Shown one piece after another: positions 36,655-46,638 of a stretch of 64,000 nt of DNA. The DNA is taken from the NCBI RefSeq assembly GCF_023715155.1, contig NZ_JAMBNQ010000025.1, forward strand, positions 1 to 64,000, read 5' to 3'. Position numbers and translations under genes: made by a program. This DNA comes from Neobacillus mesonae. Its GTDB lineage: Bacteria > Bacillota > Bacilli > Bacillales > Cytobacillaceae. How positions within the stretch are numbered: position 1 is the stretch's first letter; every line of letters begins with the position of its first letter. The notes under the pieces were generated by a model. That model saw nothing but the letters and a program-made list of their open reading frames with translations. It was not told the origin of the DNA and did not search any database.

Positions 36655-38379
36655 TTATTGTTGAATCCACCATTCGTTTGGACGGTTATATCCAGATACA
36701 TCAAAAGTTACACCATGTACACGTTTGCTTACAGCCATTGTTTCTTCAAGCTCGGCGATTGGCAGGATTGGCAATTCTTTCATAAATAATTTTTGCCATT
36801 CGATATAAAGGTTTTTACGTTTTTCTGTATCTGTTCCAACAACACTGATATCGAGTGCTTGATCTAATAATTTGTCACTGTCAGCATTTACCCAGCGTGC
36901 ATAGTTCCAAAGTGATTTCGAACCCCAAAGCGGAGTTGGATCTGGATCAGAACCAGTTGACCAGCCGCCGAAGAATACTTCTATAGACTTATCAGCTTTT
37001 TCAAGCATATCGTAGTATAGATTTGCGTCTGTCATAGTTAATTTGGTTTTTAAACCAACCTCTTCCCAATATTGAGTCAATGCTTTTGCACGAGATTCAA
37101 ATGTAGGGTTTTGAGTTGCATAATGTGAAAAGTTTACTACAAATTTCTTGCCATTTGGGTCTTCACGGAAACCATCTCCGTCTACATCTTTATATCCAGC
37201 CTCATCCAATAACTTCTTCGCTTTTTCCGGATCATAAGCATATTGCTCCAATTGATCATTTGGAGCAGCAATCCAGTGATTTGTTGGAATTGGGCGGTTT
37301 ACAGGTTTCCCTACACCAAAGAAGAACGCTTTTACCCATTCCTCACGGTTAATGGCATAGTACATTGCTTCACGCAGTTTCTTATCTTGGTATTTCGGCT
37401 CATTCATGACGTTTTTCTGGCCATCCCAAGTACCTAAACGGAACCCAACATAGTAATAGCTTACGCCAGGATATGTGATTGCATTGACATTATCCAGTGC
37501 TTTCACTTGATCAATAATGCTTGGATGGAACGATGTCATATCAAGCGTCCCATTTTTAAGTTCCCCAACCGAAAGAGAAGGGTCAATTACTTTAATTACA
37601 ACCTTTTCGATGTGCGGCTTTCCGCCAAAATAATCATCAAAGCGCTCCAATTCAATGGATTCCCCTGGTACAATTTTGGTTACTTTAAATGGTCCTAAAC
37701 CAACTGGCTTAGTACGAACTACCTCTGAACTCATCATGTCTTTGACAGCAATTCCTTTAAATGCGGTACGGTTCATTGGGTAAGTCCAAAGGTTATCCAA
37801 GTTATTTACCCGTGCTTTATCAAAAGTGATTTGAATATGATAATCATCAATCACTTTAATCCCTTCGATTTTATCCGATTTTCCATCGTGGTAATCTTGG
37901 GCTCCTAAGATTGTTCTTACATTATCATATCTTGGTCCTTCATAATCTTTGCTGGCAATTGTATAAAGAGAGAACTCCCAGTCTTTGACTGATAATTCAT
38001 CACCGTTATGCCACTTAACCCCTTTTTTTATTTCAAAATCAAATACTTTATTATCTTCTGTTTTCCAGGAAGCGATATATGGCTGCGCTTTCAGATTCTC
38101 ATCATAGTCAATTAGATTTTCATCAAAGAATTGAAGTACATAATCATCCGTTACATTTCCGTAAAAAGACCAGTTGAACTTTCCTTCTGGTGCAGAGTCC
38201 AGCGCATAAACTAATGTTCCGCCATCTTGCGGCTTATCAGCTGTTTCGCCGGACTTATTTCCTTCATTTTTGCCCGGCTTTTCGTTTGTCCCCGCTTTGT
38301 CTTTGCTGCTGCAAGCCGCTAAGAAAGCTGAAAGAACCAGCATTAAAGCAGCTAGCATAAACATACTTTTCCTCTTCAT
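36655..38379 (-). CDS. appA: oligopeptide-binding lipoprotein AppA
   Basis: A 574-residue SBP-family-5 lipoprotein. Signal peptide MKRKSMFMLAALMLVLSAFL with lipobox LAAC (Cys about 23), Ser/Lys/Gly-rich linker, then binding-domain landmarks WHNGDELSVKDWEFSLYTIA and LREAMYYAINREEWVKAFFF. ATG at 38379 follows AGGGGGG; an upstream ATG at 38412 is less likely. Some B. subtilis laboratory strains have a broken appA; here it is intact. Confidence 0.95.
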   Translation of the reverse strand: MKRKSMFMLAALMLVLSAFLAACSSKDKAGTNEKPGKNEGNKSGETADKPQDGGTLVYALDSAPEGKFNWSFYGNVTDDYVLQFFDENLIDYDENLKAQPYIASWKTEDNKVFDFEIKKGVKWHNGDELSVKDWEFSLYTIASKDYEGPRYDNVRTILGAQDYHDGKSDKIEGIKVIDDYHIQITFDKARVNNLDNLWTYPMNRTAFKGIAVKDMMSSEVVRTKPVGLGPFKVTKIVPGESIELERFDDYFGGKPHIEKVVIKVIDPSLSVGELKNGTLDMTSFHPSIIDQVKALDNVNAITYPGVSYYYVGFRLGTWDGQKNVMNEPKYQDKKLREAMYYAINREEWVKAFFFGVGKPVNRPIPTNHWIAAPNDQLEQYAYDPEKAKKLLDEAGYKDVDGDGFREDPNGKKFVVNFSHYATQNPTFESRAKALTQYWEEVGLKTKLTMTDANLYYDMLEKADKSIEVFFGGWSTGSDPDPTPLWGSKSLWNYARWVNADSDKLLDQALDISVVGTDTEKRKNLYIEWQKLFMKELPILPIAELEETMAVSKRVHGVTFDVSGYNRPNEWWIQQ

Positions 38380-38415
38380 TTGATTCCCCCCTAATTTTTT
38401 GTCTGAAATCATTGC

Positions 38416-38446
38416 CCAGCTCGAGCGCTAAAAGCGCACTTTCGCT
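38416..38446. repeat. minimal AAAGCG/AGCGCT repeat between appF and appA
   Basis: On the minus strand: GTAAAGCGAAAGTGCGCTTT, then TAGCGCTCGAGCTGGG. This looks like both ends of the genome's AAAAGCG...AGCGC-type intergenic repeat joined with little between them. It forms a compact hairpin within the app operon. Confidence 0.45.
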
Positions 38447-38449
38447 TTA

Positions 38450-39460
38450 CTAATAAAGATGGCAAGCAACTCTATGAGATGGTCTCACCTCCTTTAATAC
38501 GGGTTTGGTTTTTGAACACTCTTCCATGGCCATCGGGCAGCGTGGATGGAATGGACATCCAGACGGAGGATTAATAGGGCTTGGCACATCCCCTTTCAGA
38601 ATGATCCGTTCTTTCTTCTGCCTTGGGTCTGGAAAAGGAATCGCAGAAATTAATGCTTGTGTATATGGATGAAGAGGTTTGGAGTATAAACTATTTTTAT
38701 CTGCAATCTCTGCCATATTACCTAAATACATGACTCCAATTCGATCGCTCATGTGTTTAACAACACTTAAATCATGAGCAATAAAAAGGAATGTTAAATC
38801 AAACTCTTTCTGTAAATCTTTTAATAGATTTAATACTTGCGATTGAACGGAAACATCAAGGGCTGAAACCGGTTCATCAGCAATAATTAATTTAGGTTTA
38901 AGGGCTAAGGCCCTGGCTATTCCAATGCGCTGACGCTGACCCCCAGAAAATTCATGGGCATATTTATAGTATGCTTCTGGCGGCAGACCTACTTTATCTA
39001 ACAGGTCTATTACCTCTTGTTTCAGTTCTGACTTACTCTTTTTCATAAAATTGTAGATAGGCTCTGCAATAATATCCCCTACCATTTGCATCGGGTTAAG
39101 TGAAGCATACGGATCTTGGAATACCATTTGCATGTCTTTACGAATTTCACGTAAATGCCTTCCAGTAACATTTGTAATATCTTTACCATCAAACAGAATC
39201 TTGCCTTCTGTCGGTTTCAATAACCTTAATATCGTTCTGCCGGCAGTTGACTTTCCACACCCAGACTCTCCAACTAGTCCTAACGTTTCTCCTTTTTTAA
39301 TCTCAAAGGAAATATTATCAACCGCTTTTACATGTCCAACTGTGTGTTTAAAGAATCCGCCTTTTACAGGATAATAGGTTTTCAGGTTTTTAATTTCTAA
39401 CAGATTTTCAGATTGAGAGGAATATGTTCCATCATTTTTAGATAATGTGTTTGTACTCAT
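38450..39460 (-). CDS. appF: oligopeptide ABC transporter ATPase AppF
   Basis: A 336-residue ATPase: Walker [11 protein letters not shown]-loop [12 protein letters not shown], signature [14 protein letters not shown], Walker B IIADEPVSALD, H-loop FIAHDLS. The C-terminal extension keeps the Cys set CPFHPRCPMAMEEC...ACHLY, linked in some family members to an iron-sulphur cluster. Overlaps appD by four bases (ATGA type). Confidence 0.95.
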   Translation of the reverse strand: MSTNTLSKNDGTYSSQSENLLEIKNLKTYYPVKGGFFKHTVGHVKAVDNISFEIKKGETLGLVGESGCGKSTAGRTILRLLKPTEGKILFDGKDITNVTGRHLREIRKDMQMVFQDPYASLNPMQMVGDIIAEPIYNFMKKSKSELKQEVIDLLDKVGLPPEAYYKYAHEFSGGQRQRIGIARALALKPKLIIADEPVSALDVSVQSQVLNLLKDLQKEFDLTFLFIAHDLSVVKHMSDRIGVMYLGNMAEIADKNSLYSKPLHPYTQALISAIPFPDPRQKKERIILKGDVPSPINPPSGCPFHPRCPMAMEECSKTKPVLKEVRPSHRVACHLY

Positions 39461-40482
39461 TTATTCACCCCTTCACGTGGTTTACTGGTTTCATATAGAA
39501 GACAGGCAGCTTCGTGTCCAGGGTCAGTCTCTCTAAGTTCCGGGGTGATTGTAAAACATTCAGGCATCGCCTTTGGACATCGATTAGCAAACCGGCATCC
39601 GGTTACCGGCATATTTGTAAGTGAAGGAACAATACCTTGAATTGAACTAAGCCTTTCCTCCTCATCATCCATTTTTGGAATCGCACCTAAAAGTAATGTT
39701 GTGTATGGATGTTTAGGATTATAGAACAATGTATCAACATCCGTACGCTCCACAATCCTTCCGGCATACATAACCATGACTTCATCACACATTTCTGCTA
39801 CAACACCAAGGTCATGCGTAATAAGAATGACGGACATATCATTTACTTCTTGTATATCTTTAAGTAATTCTAGAATTTGTGCTTGAACGGTAACATCCAA
39901 TGCCGTTGTAGGCTCATCGGCAATCAATAACTTTGGCTGACAGGCAATCGCAATGGCTATCATTACTCTTTGTCTCATTCCACCTGATAATTGATGCGGA
40001 TATTCGTCAACAATCTTTTCGGGGCGCGAGATACCCACACTTTTCAATAAGGCAATAGCCTTTTGGCGGGCTTCCCGTTTGGAGATTTTTAGGTGGTTAA
40101 AAAGAACTTCCATTAGTTGATACCCAATTGTAAAAACTGGATTTAACGATGTCATCGGTTCCTGGAAAATCATTGAAATATCTTTCCCGCGTATCTTATT
40201 AATCTGCCCCTCAGACATCTTTTCTAGATTTAGCCCATCAAAAGTGATTTCACCTGATGTAACCTTGCCAACTCCTTTTGGCAGTAATTGCATAATAGAC
40301 AGACTCATGACGGATTTTCCGCAGCCTGACTCCCCTACAACGCCGACAATTTGCCTTGGTTTAACGGTGAACGATACCTGATCAACAGCATTATAATATG
40401 TACCATCAATATCAAAGGCAGTCTCTAAATTTTTTACTTCGAGCAGAGGTGCTTCTTTGAGTAATAATTTTTTTTCGCTCAT
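39457..40482 (-). CDS. appD: oligopeptide ABC transporter ATPase AppD
   Basis: A 341-residue ATPase, first gene of appDFABC. Walker [11 protein letters not shown]-loop FQEPMTSLNPVF, signature SGGMRQRVMIAIAI, Walker [13 protein letters not shown]-loop ITHDLG. The C-terminal Cys set CRFANRCPKAMPEC...ACLLY is intact, unlike OppD of this window. A perfect 14-base palindrome lies 44-57 bases upstream. Confidence 0.95.
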   Translation of the reverse strand: MSEKKLLLKEAPLLEVKNLETAFDIDGTYYNAVDQVSFTVKPRQIVGVVGESGCGKSVMSLSIMQLLPKGVGKVTSGEITFDGLNLEKMSEGQINKIRGKDISMIFQEPMTSLNPVFTIGYQLMEVLFNHLKISKREARQKAIALLKSVGISRPEKIVDEYPHQLSGGMRQRVMIAIAIACQPKLLIADEPTTALDVTVQAQILELLKDIQEVNDMSVILITHDLGVVAEMCDEVMVMYAGRIVERTDVDTLFYNPKHPYTTLLLGAIPKMDDEEERLSSIQGIVPSLTNMPVTGCRFANRCPKAMPECFTITPELRETDPGHEAACLLYETSKPREGVNK

Positions 40483-40525
40483 AGTACACCCACTTTTTCA
40501 TTATTGTTAATTTTGCTATATTTAA

Positions 40526-40539
40526 ATAGAATTCTATTA
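40526..40539. promoter_or_regulatory. palindrome in the appD promoter region
   Basis: AATAGAATTCTATT is a perfect 14-base palindrome upstream of the app operon. It could be a repressor site; it does not match a CodY box well. AT-rich palindromes also arise by chance. Confidence 0.3.
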
Positions 40540-40602
40540 CAGAATTATTTAAATTGCAAGATTTTTTTGTATATTTACTAATCAGCAGTCATTGCCTATT
40601 AA

Positions 40603-40629
40603 AAAAAGCCTTTATTCATAAGGCTTTTT
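40603..40629 (-). terminator. terminator after yjaZ
   Basis: AAAAAGCCTT and AAGGCTTTTT pair around seven bases; on the minus strand it ends in TTTTTTT. The yjaZ stop codon lies in the stem. Confidence 0.87.
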
Positions 40630-41428
40630 AATTAAATAGATTCCTTTTATTGATAAATCTGGTTGCAGGTATATTGAAAGTTAATTTTGTAGAATAACTT
40701 TCTGTTTGATAAAATTTATTTACAATATTATATCCTGCAGCATAACCAAGTAAGAGCGGTACTCTCCCTCCGCCATATAATAACTCATCATGAATCCTTT
40801 CGTTTTTTTTCTTACCCAGTTTTTCTTTCAAAAAGCGGCTCCAAAAAAGAGACATTTCCCTTTCTGTATAAATATGACACCAATTGGCCAAGTATTCCTC
40901 CCCACAATGTTTTAATACGGCATATTCCGCCAGCCCCTCAATGATAATAGAATCGAGAAGCGTATAATCTTCCATTTTCCTATTTAATGACTTTAACCTG
41001 CAAACATGATGATATTCATGAACTATCAATGCTTCCAGTTCTTTTGGGTCGTCATAATGTGACAAAAAGAGAAACATTTTATCTGGAAATGATACTCCTG
41101 CTTTATTTCTCTCCTCTCGTCTGAAAAATAAACCTCCTTTTTGCTCAAGTGGAAAGAGAAATACAGGTATATCAGGTCCTGCCCATTTATCTTTATATTT
41201 AGAAAATATTTTCTCCACTTGCTCCCATGCTTTATCCTTAATCATCAGCTCCTTATTCTGTTTTGTTCTCCAAGAAGGACGGTACATTCCAAACTTAATA
41301 AGCTGATTATAAATTTCACTTGAATTCTCCCCTTTAAAGTACGGAAGGAGTTTTTCACAAATTTTGACTGGGTGATCGAAGTCCTTTTTTAACCATTCAT
41401 CCGTTCGGATGATCCCCATCTTTTGCAC
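40628..41428 (-). CDS. yjaZ: putative zinc protease YjaZ (DUF2268)
   Basis: A 266-residue soluble protein of the DUF2268/YjaZ family. The metal-site motif HEYHH is in EALIVHEYHHVCRLKS, with a following Glu in DSIIIEGLAEYAV, as in HExxH zinc peptidases. Activity is predicted, not shown. Located between fabF and appD as in B. subtilis. Confidence 0.83.
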   Translation of the reverse strand: MQKMGIIRTDEWLKKDFDHPVKICEKLLPYFKGENSSEIYNQLIKFGMYRPSWRTKQNKELMIKDKAWEQVEKIFSKYKDKWAGPDIPVFLFPLEQKGGLFFRREERNKAGVSFPDKMFLFLSHYDDPKELEALIVHEYHHVCRLKSLNRKMEDYTLLDSIIIEGLAEYAVLKHCGEEYLANWCHIYTEREMSLFWSRFLKEKLGKKKNERIHDELLYGGGRVPLLLGYAAGYNIVNKFYQTESYSTKLTFNIPATRFINKRNLFN

Positions 41429-41507
41429 CCCTTTATATTCATTACTGACTAATTACATTTTATGAATGATTTAAAGGGATGTTCTAGTTAGCATTAAAAA
41501 CAAAAAG

Positions 41508-41535
41508 GCCCGGCTTAAAACGAATCAAGCCGGGC
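41508..41535 (-). terminator. terminator of fabH-fabF
   Basis: GCCCGGCTT and AAGCCGGGC form a perfect nine-base GC-rich stem; the minus strand continues CTTTTTGTTTTT. Confidence 0.9.
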
Positions 41536-41542
41536 AAGTTTA

Positions 41543-42781
41543 TTATTGATATTTTTTAAATACAATAGTTGCGTTATGGCCGCCAAAGCCTAATGAATTA
41601 CTCATTGCTGCATTTATTTCCTTCGAACGTGCTGCATTTGTTACATAATCCAGATCACATTCCGGATCAGGAGTTTCATAATTAATCGTTGGCGGAAGTA
41701 TGCTGTCTCTCATTGCTAGTACAGTAAAAATCGCCTCTACGCCGCCGGCTGCACCAAGTAAATGACCTGTCATCGATTTAGTGGAACTCATTGGTGTATT
41801 ATAAGCATTTTCCCCGAAAACCTCTTTTATGGCAAGTGTTTCAAATTTATCATTATAATCTGTACTTGTACCATGAGCATTAATATAATCAATATCCTCT
41901 GGTTTTAAACCTGCATCGTCAATGGCCATCTTCATCGCCCTGGCTCCGCCTTCACCGCCGGGAGCTGGAGCAGTAATATGATAAGCATCTCCAGTTGCTC
42001 CATATCCCACTATTTCTGCATAAATTTTAGCACCGCGAGCCAGTGCATGTTCTAATTCCTCCAGGATGACAATCCCGGCACCTTCACCAATTACAAAGCC
42101 ATCACGGTTTTTATCAAACGGCCTGCTGGCTGTTTTTGGGTCTGGGTTCGTGGAAAGTGCTTTATTTGCACAGAAACCTGCGACAGACATCCTCGTAATC
42201 GGCGCCTCTGCGCCTCCTGAAACCATCACATCAGCATCACCGCGCTGAATGACTTTAAAAGCATCACCAATAGAATTTGTTCCTGTTGCACAAGCTGTAA
42301 CCGTACATGAATTGAAACCCCTTGCTCCAAGAGTAATCGAAACCTGACCGGTGGCCATATCAGGAATCAGCATTGGAACAAAGAACGGGCTGACCCGTCT
42401 ATATCCTTTTGCTAGGAAAGTTTCAAATTGATTTTCGAAAGTTTCCATCCCTCCGATACCTGATCCAATCCAAACACCAACACGGTGGGAATTTTCTTCG
42501 TTAATGGTAAGGTCTGCATCCTTTACTGCCATAAGAGCACTGGCAACAGCGAACTGTGTGAAACGATCCATTTTCCTTGCATCTTTTCTATCAATGAATG
42601 CTTCTGGATCAAAATCTTTCGCCTCACCAGCGACTTTGGCAGGATATTCATCAGCGTTGACTCTTGTTAAAGGTCCAATACCAGATTTTCCGGCCAAAAT
42701 CCCTTTCCAAGTTGTTTCAACATCGTTACCAAGTGGTGTGACCGCTCCAACGCCTGTTACGACAACTCTTCGTTTTTCCAT
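41543..42781 (-). CDS. fabF: 3-oxoacyl-ACP synthase II FabF
   Basis: Elongating condensing enzyme of type II fatty-acid synthesis. A 412-residue thiolase-fold protein; nucleophile C164 in [11 protein letters not shown], histidines in [12 protein letters not shown] and [12 protein letters not shown], and the C-terminal GFGGHN loop. Second gene of the fabH-fabF operon, which should respond to FapR through the box upstream of fabH. Confidence 0.96.
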   Translation of the reverse strand: MEKRRVVVTGVGAVTPLGNDVETTWKGILAGKSGIGPLTRVNADEYPAKVAGEAKDFDPEAFIDRKDARKMDRFTQFAVASALMAVKDADLTINEENSHRVGVWIGSGIGGMETFENQFETFLAKGYRRVSPFFVPMLIPDMATGQVSITLGARGFNSCTVTACATGTNSIGDAFKVIQRGDADVMVSGGAEAPITRMSVAGFCANKALSTNPDPKTASRPFDKNRDGFVIGEGAGIVILEELEHALARGAKIYAEIVGYGATGDAYHITAPAPGGEGGARAMKMAIDDAGLKPEDIDYINAHGTSTDYNDKFETLAIKEVFGENAYNTPMSSTKSMTGHLLGAAGGVEAIFTVLAMRDSILPPTINYETPDPECDLDYVTNAARSKEINAAMSNSLGFGGHNATIVFKKYQ

Positions 42782-42852
42782 TTGTACATTCTCCTTTTCT
42801 ACATCTTTTCCTATTTACCTTTTTTATTTATCTATATCAGTACTTTTTGTAT

Positions 42853-43785
42853 CTATTTCCCCCAGCGAATGGCAATCGCACCCCAGGTTAAGCCGCCGCC
42901 AAAGCCGACCATTACAATTAGATCATCATCCTTTATTTTTCCTGCTTCTACTTCTTCAAAAAGTGAAATCGGAATCGATGCGGCTGATGTATTTCCATAC
43001 TTGTGAATCGTTTTTGACATTTTTTCTTCAGGGAGTTCGAGTCTTTGACGTGAAGCCTCCATGATTCGGATATTGGCCTGATGTGGAATTAGGAAATCAA
43101 CGTCCTCCTTTTTCAATCCTGCCTTCTCAAGTACATTAATACAGCTTTCACCCATTTGTCTTACAGCAAACTTAAATACTTCACGGCCATTCATGATAAT
43201 GTACTCATCTTGATATAGGTGCTTACCGCCTGTACCATCAGCCCCAATTTCAAATGAGAGAATACCGCGGTCACCTGATACTGGTCCTAAAACAGCTGCA
43301 CCAGCACCGTCTCCGAATAATACAGCAGTATTGCGGTCAGTCCAGTCCGTAATTTTAGAAAGCTTTTCGACCCCTACGACAAGAACATTTTTATAAACAC
43401 CTGATTCAATAAATTGTTTTCCAGTAACAACTCCATACATAAAACCAGCACACGCAGCACTCACATCCATTGCGGCTGCCTTCTTTGCACCCAGTCTTTC
43501 CTGAATTCTGCAAGCAACCGATGGAAATGGTGAATCAGGTGTTACTGTCGCCACTAAAATTAAATCAAGATCTTCAGGTAAAACGGCCGCATTCTTAAGC
43601 GCCATTTGGGCAGCCGAAAAAGCCATATCCGATGTATCTATATCATCTGCGGCAATTCGCCGTTCTTCAATCCCAGTTCTAGTTCGAATCCATTCATCAG
43701 ATGTATCCATCATTTTCTCTAAATCATGATTTGTTAACACTTTTTCAGGTAAATATCTGCCAAGTCCAATAATACCTGCTCTCAT
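42853..43785 (-). CDS. fabH: 3-oxoacyl-ACP synthase III FabH
   Basis: Starts fatty-acid synthesis by condensing acyl-CoA with malonyl-ACP. A 310-residue thiolase-fold enzyme; catalytic C112 ([10 protein letters not shown]), His in [10 protein letters not shown] and Asn in [14 protein letters not shown] at 43785 follows AAGGAG; a TTG at 43803 overlaps that site. Orthologue of the FabHA copy by position. Cotranscribed with fabF. Confidence 0.95.
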   Translation of the reverse strand: MRAGIIGLGRYLPEKVLTNHDLEKMMDTSDEWIRTRTGIEERRIAADDIDTSDMAFSAAQMALKNAAVLPEDLDLILVATVTPDSPFPSVACRIQERLGAKKAAAMDVSAACAGFMYGVVTGKQFIESGVYKNVLVVGVEKLSKITDWTDRNTAVLFGDGAGAAVLGPVSGDRGILSFEIGADGTGGKHLYQDEYIIMNGREVFKFAVRQMGESCINVLEKAGLKKEDVDFLIPHQANIRIMEASRQRLELPEEKMSKTIHKYGNTSAASIPISLFEEVEAGKIKDDDLIVMVGFGGGLTWGAIAIRWGK

Positions 43786-43832
43786 ATTTTCCATCTCCTT
43801 CAATTTTAAAAAAACATCTATTCCCCTAGACT

Positions 43833-43862
43833 ATTATATCAATTATTATGACTTGGTACTAA
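43833..43862 (-). promoter_or_regulatory. FapR-like operator and -10 of fabH-fabF
   Basis: On the minus strand TTAGTACCAAGTCATAA (43846-43862) keeps the left half of the FapR operator (TTAGTACC) with a degenerate right half. TATAAT (43833-43838) follows after 7 bases, the same spacing as at fabI. Confidence 0.65.
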
Positions 43863-43985
43863 TTTTACAAAAGAATTATTGATTCCGCAACTTTTTCTTG
43901 CCCTCCCTCTCCGCTAATGTACATTCCGTTTTATTTCTTTATCATATTTTAAATAATAAGAGACTATACGAAAGGAGCAGAAGAA

Positions 43986-44351
43986 ATGGATTATCTGGAA
44001 TTGAACGAACTTGATGAAATCACCCCCGCTCAATATGCCAATGCAGAAGAAACAGAGAGCAAAAACATAGAATCCCGGGGGCAGCGGGAATCATTTCAAC
44101 CGGAGCAATATACCCCAAAGGAAATCGAAGACCCCTTTACCGCTCTTATGTTTGGTAATAGAAGAGCGGAAGAACATAAAAGACAACTTCCCGCAGACCA
44201 GCCATTATATCACCCATATGGTTTTTACTCTAATATTGATTTAGACGCCATGTTCGGTCATATTGATACATTAATTGAATCCTTCCGGGGATTAAAGCCC
44301 TTATTTCAAAAGGTTTACCCTGTTATTGAACAATATATAAAAAAGAAATAA
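43986..44351 (+). CDS. hypothetical 121-residue acidic protein
   Basis: A hydrophilic protein with an acidic N-terminal half (LNELDEITPAQYANAEE), a Gln/Glu-rich middle and a C-terminal helix-rich region (IDLDAMFGHIDTLIESFRG...). AAAGGAG lies 9 bases before the ATG and a terminator follows. I do not recognise the family; the positional counterpart in B. subtilis is the small gene yjzB, but length differs. The style (Pro/Tyr-rich YHPYGFYSN) would fit a spore-coat-type protein. Confidence 0.7.
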   Translation: MDYLELNELDEITPAQYANAEETESKNIESRGQRESFQPEQYTPKEIEDPFTALMFGNRRAEEHKRQLPADQPLYHPYGFYSNIDLDAMFGHIDTLIESFRGLKPLFQKVYPVIEQYIKKK

Positions 44352-44385
44352 GCTGCCACATTCCATTGGCAGCACATTTTTTTTA
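44352..44385 (+). terminator. terminator between the 121-residue gene and comZ
   Basis: GCTGCCA and TGGCAGC pair around CATTCCAT and are followed by TTTTTTTT. Confidence 0.85.
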
Positions 44386-44577
44386 ATTTTCCACTTCGGT
44401 ACGGGCATCTTCTAGACCAAGCTCATAAGCCTCTTGCATAACTTTCATAAATAAACCCATAAACGGTTCTATTAACTCCATCGATAATTCAACACCAGAC
44501 TTGTCCAGCTGTTCTTTTGCTTCTGGTAAGTGTTTCATCGCAATTTGCATAAATTGTAAAGATTTATCTTGACTCAT
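44383..44577 (-). CDS. comZ: competence regulator ComZ
   Basis: A 64-residue helical protein matching ComZ (YjzA), reported as a negative regulator of comG transcription in B. subtilis. Sequence begins MSQDKSLQFMQIAMKHLPEA and ends DARTEVEN; predicted leucine-rich helices, no signal peptide. Fifteen bases after med, so med-comZ form an operon as in B. subtilis. Confidence 0.88.
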   Translation of the reverse strand: MSQDKSLQFMQIAMKHLPEAKEQLDKSGVELSMELIEPFMGLFMKVMQEAYELGLEDARTEVEN

Positions 44578-44592
44578 CTATGTATCTCCTTT

Positions 44593-45540
44593 TTATTTCG
44601 GTAATTTTCCTGTAACCTTATATGTTTCAATATTACGATCCATCTTTTGAATAAATTGTGCATCAACGAGAGGACTATATTTTCCAAGAGAGATTACATC
44701 ATCTTGAAAATCAAAAAAAAGATTGCCTGATTTAAGATTGTCTTCATTGAATTGTTCAGCTACTTTTTCATAAAGTTTGTCAACCTGCTGAATGGTGCTT
44801 GTTAAAACAGTATTTTCTCCTAAATCAGACTGTTCTGAAACATATCCTATGACATACAATCCACGTTCTTTGACCCTTTCGATGACTGGAACATTATATC
44901 CGTCACCAGCCGGGTAAATGACATCAACCCCTTTATCCATCATCTTGTCAGCTAATTGAACGGCTTTTTGATTGTCATCCCAATTCCCAACATAGTCAAT
45001 GCTGACTTTTATATCTTTCTTTTCTGCCATAGCACCTTGGTAAAAGCCCTCTATTTCCGGCTGCCACTCATAAGCCGCCAGTACCCCTACATGATTTAAC
45101 TTGGACATATGTGCCGCAGCCATGCCTCCAAAATACCCCATTGCATAGGCCTTGAAACTAAGGCTGGTTGTGTTCGAATTTTTGGCGTCCCCATTAAAAC
45201 AAACAAATTGAATCTCTGGATAGTTTTTGGAAATATTATTAAAATATTCACAGTACTCTGAGCCATGGCCAAATATTAAATTTATCCCTTTTTGGGAATA
45301 TTCCTTTACAGCCCGGTCAACAGCAGGTTGAGAATTTATTCCTTCCTTATAAAAAACATCCACACCAAAATTTGCTTGAATTTTTAACATTCCTTTAAAT
45401 CCTTTTGTTCCCCATACTTGGTCATTGATTGTTTCCGGGACTAACAAACCAACATTCTTGAGCTTTCCTTTAGCTTTCGGTCCACTGCACCCTCCAAGCA
45501 ATAAAAGGCATAAAAGAATTATTCCGAAACGACTTAGCAT
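44593..45540 (-). CDS. med: BMP-family lipoprotein Med, positive regulator of comK
   Basis: A 315-residue basic-membrane-protein-type lipoprotein. Signal peptide with lipobox LGGC (Cys about 19), then a periplasmic-binding fold (NVGLLVPETINDQVWGTKGF, GHGSEYCEYF, YPAGDGYN). Med stimulates comK expression and is a surface protein in B. subtilis. GAAGGAG lies before the ATG. A perfect 20-base tandem repeat lies in its leader region. Confidence 0.9.
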   Translation of the reverse strand: MLSRFGIILLCLLLLGGCSGPKAKGKLKNVGLLVPETINDQVWGTKGFKGMLKIQANFGVDVFYKEGINSQPAVDRAVKEYSQKGINLIFGHGSEYCEYFNNISKNYPEIQFVCFNGDAKNSNTTSLSFKAYAMGYFGGMAAAHMSKLNHVGVLAAYEWQPEIEGFYQGAMAEKKDIKVSIDYVGNWDDNQKAVQLADKMMDKGVDVIYPAGDGYNVPVIERVKERGLYVIGYVSEQSDLGENTVLTSTIQQVDKLYEKVAEQFNEDNLKSGNLFFDFQDDVISLGKYSPLVDAQFIQKMDRNIETYKVTGKLPK

Positions 45541-45590
45541 CTAAATGCATCTCCTTCGTACGGCTGCCTTTTCTGTAACTTAATTTCCTA

Positions 45591-45630
45591 TTCTTATCCT
45601 TACTTATCAGTTCTTATCCTTACTTATCAG
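45591..45630. repeat. perfect 20-base tandem duplication upstream of med
   Basis: TTCTTATCCTTACTTATCAG occurs twice head to tail at 45591-45610 and 45611-45630, 50-90 bases before the med start. Likely within the 5' untranslated leader or just past the promoter. Either recent slippage or a duplicated binding site. Confidence 0.9.
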
Positions 45631-45737
45631 AAGAAACATTTTTTATATTAATTCTAACCTCTGTTTCCTGAAATGAAAAGATTATTTTCAAAGGGCAGGT
45701 TTTTAGCTATAGAGAATAAAGATAGTATACTAAATAA

Positions 45738-46562
45738 TTATCTTTTAGTGATACAATGCAATTTCACATATTCCTTTTGAATTGAAAAAGCCTTGGCTAT
45801 CGGGGTAATATTTTTCACATGAACCCTTGTAACAGGGCTGTTAATTTGAATTGATTCCCGGTTCATCCCTTTTAATAGTCCTTCATCCAAATAGGCTGCA
45901 CATTGCTGCCAATACCCTTTCCTGCCGCTTTCCAATAAATAGCGGCCAGGTTTCCCCTCATCTATGATCTCTACAATTGTTTCTGCTGCATCTTCAGCAA
46001 AGAGAGCGTCTTCTGTCCATTCTCTATCTGACAATGACACTTCTCCTTTTTGAATAGATGAAACAATAGCCTGCTGAAACATAAATACCTGTGGCTGCCA
46101 TGGTCCAAATATCGCTGGGAGATAAATAAATTGTATTGTATCTTCTCCTCCCCGCGTTTTTTCTAAAAATCGGTCAATGGATGGTATTGATTCAGCCAAA
46201 GCTTGAATTGGTGCAATAATAATAATATTGGCTTCATCTTTATACTGGTCCAAATATTGAAGGACTGGATTCAAAACCCTTTCATCATGTAAGATTGATT
46301 CCTCTCCAAGCATAAAAAGATCATATATTGAAAGGATCATTTTCTCCTTATTTGATTCCTTTTGTTTACTATCTTTCCATTCAGAAAAAGAATTCTCTGT
46401 AAAATTTGCATTTCTCCCTATTTCTAATCTTTTCTCATCAAGGAATTGCTCTGTCTTTGTATCGATATGAATACCATTTACTTCAATCCCCTTATTCAAA
46501 AGGGTTTGACATACTTGAAAGCTGACAAAGTTGTATATTCCTAAAATAGCAGCCTTGTCCAT
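45738..46562 (-). CDS. yjaV: NAD-dependent epimerase-like protein YjaV
   Basis: A 274-residue protein with a Rossmann-like N-terminus (AAILGIYNFVSFQVCQTLLNKG) and SDR-type layout; the catalytic Tyr-Lys of true epimerases is not obvious, so activity is uncertain. AGGAGGT precedes the ATG. It lies between yjaU and med, matching B. subtilis yjaV by position and size. Confidence 0.72.
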   Translation of the reverse strand: MDKAAILGIYNFVSFQVCQTLLNKGIEVNGIHIDTKTEQFLDEKRLEIGRNANFTENSFSEWKDSKQKESNKEKMILSIYDLFMLGEESILHDERVLNPVLQYLDQYKDEANIIIIAPIQALAESIPSIDRFLEKTRGGEDTIQFIYLPAIFGPWQPQVFMFQQAIVSSIQKGEVSLSDREWTEDALFAEDAAETIVEIIDEGKPGRYLLESGRKGYWQQCAAYLDEGLLKGMNRESIQINSPVTRVHVKNITPIAKAFSIQKEYVKLHCITKR

Positions 46563-46638
46563 ACAATTACCTCCTCAAACTAACCTTAATGTATCGTATG
46601 CGTTACATTAAGGAATTATTTCTTTGAGGAGGCTGGTG

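Noticed and set aside
42504..43064. Long open frame antisense to fabF/fabH (about 186 codons)
   Set aside because: It lies opposite two well-supported enzymes, has no ribosome binding site and reads as a codon-structure shadow.
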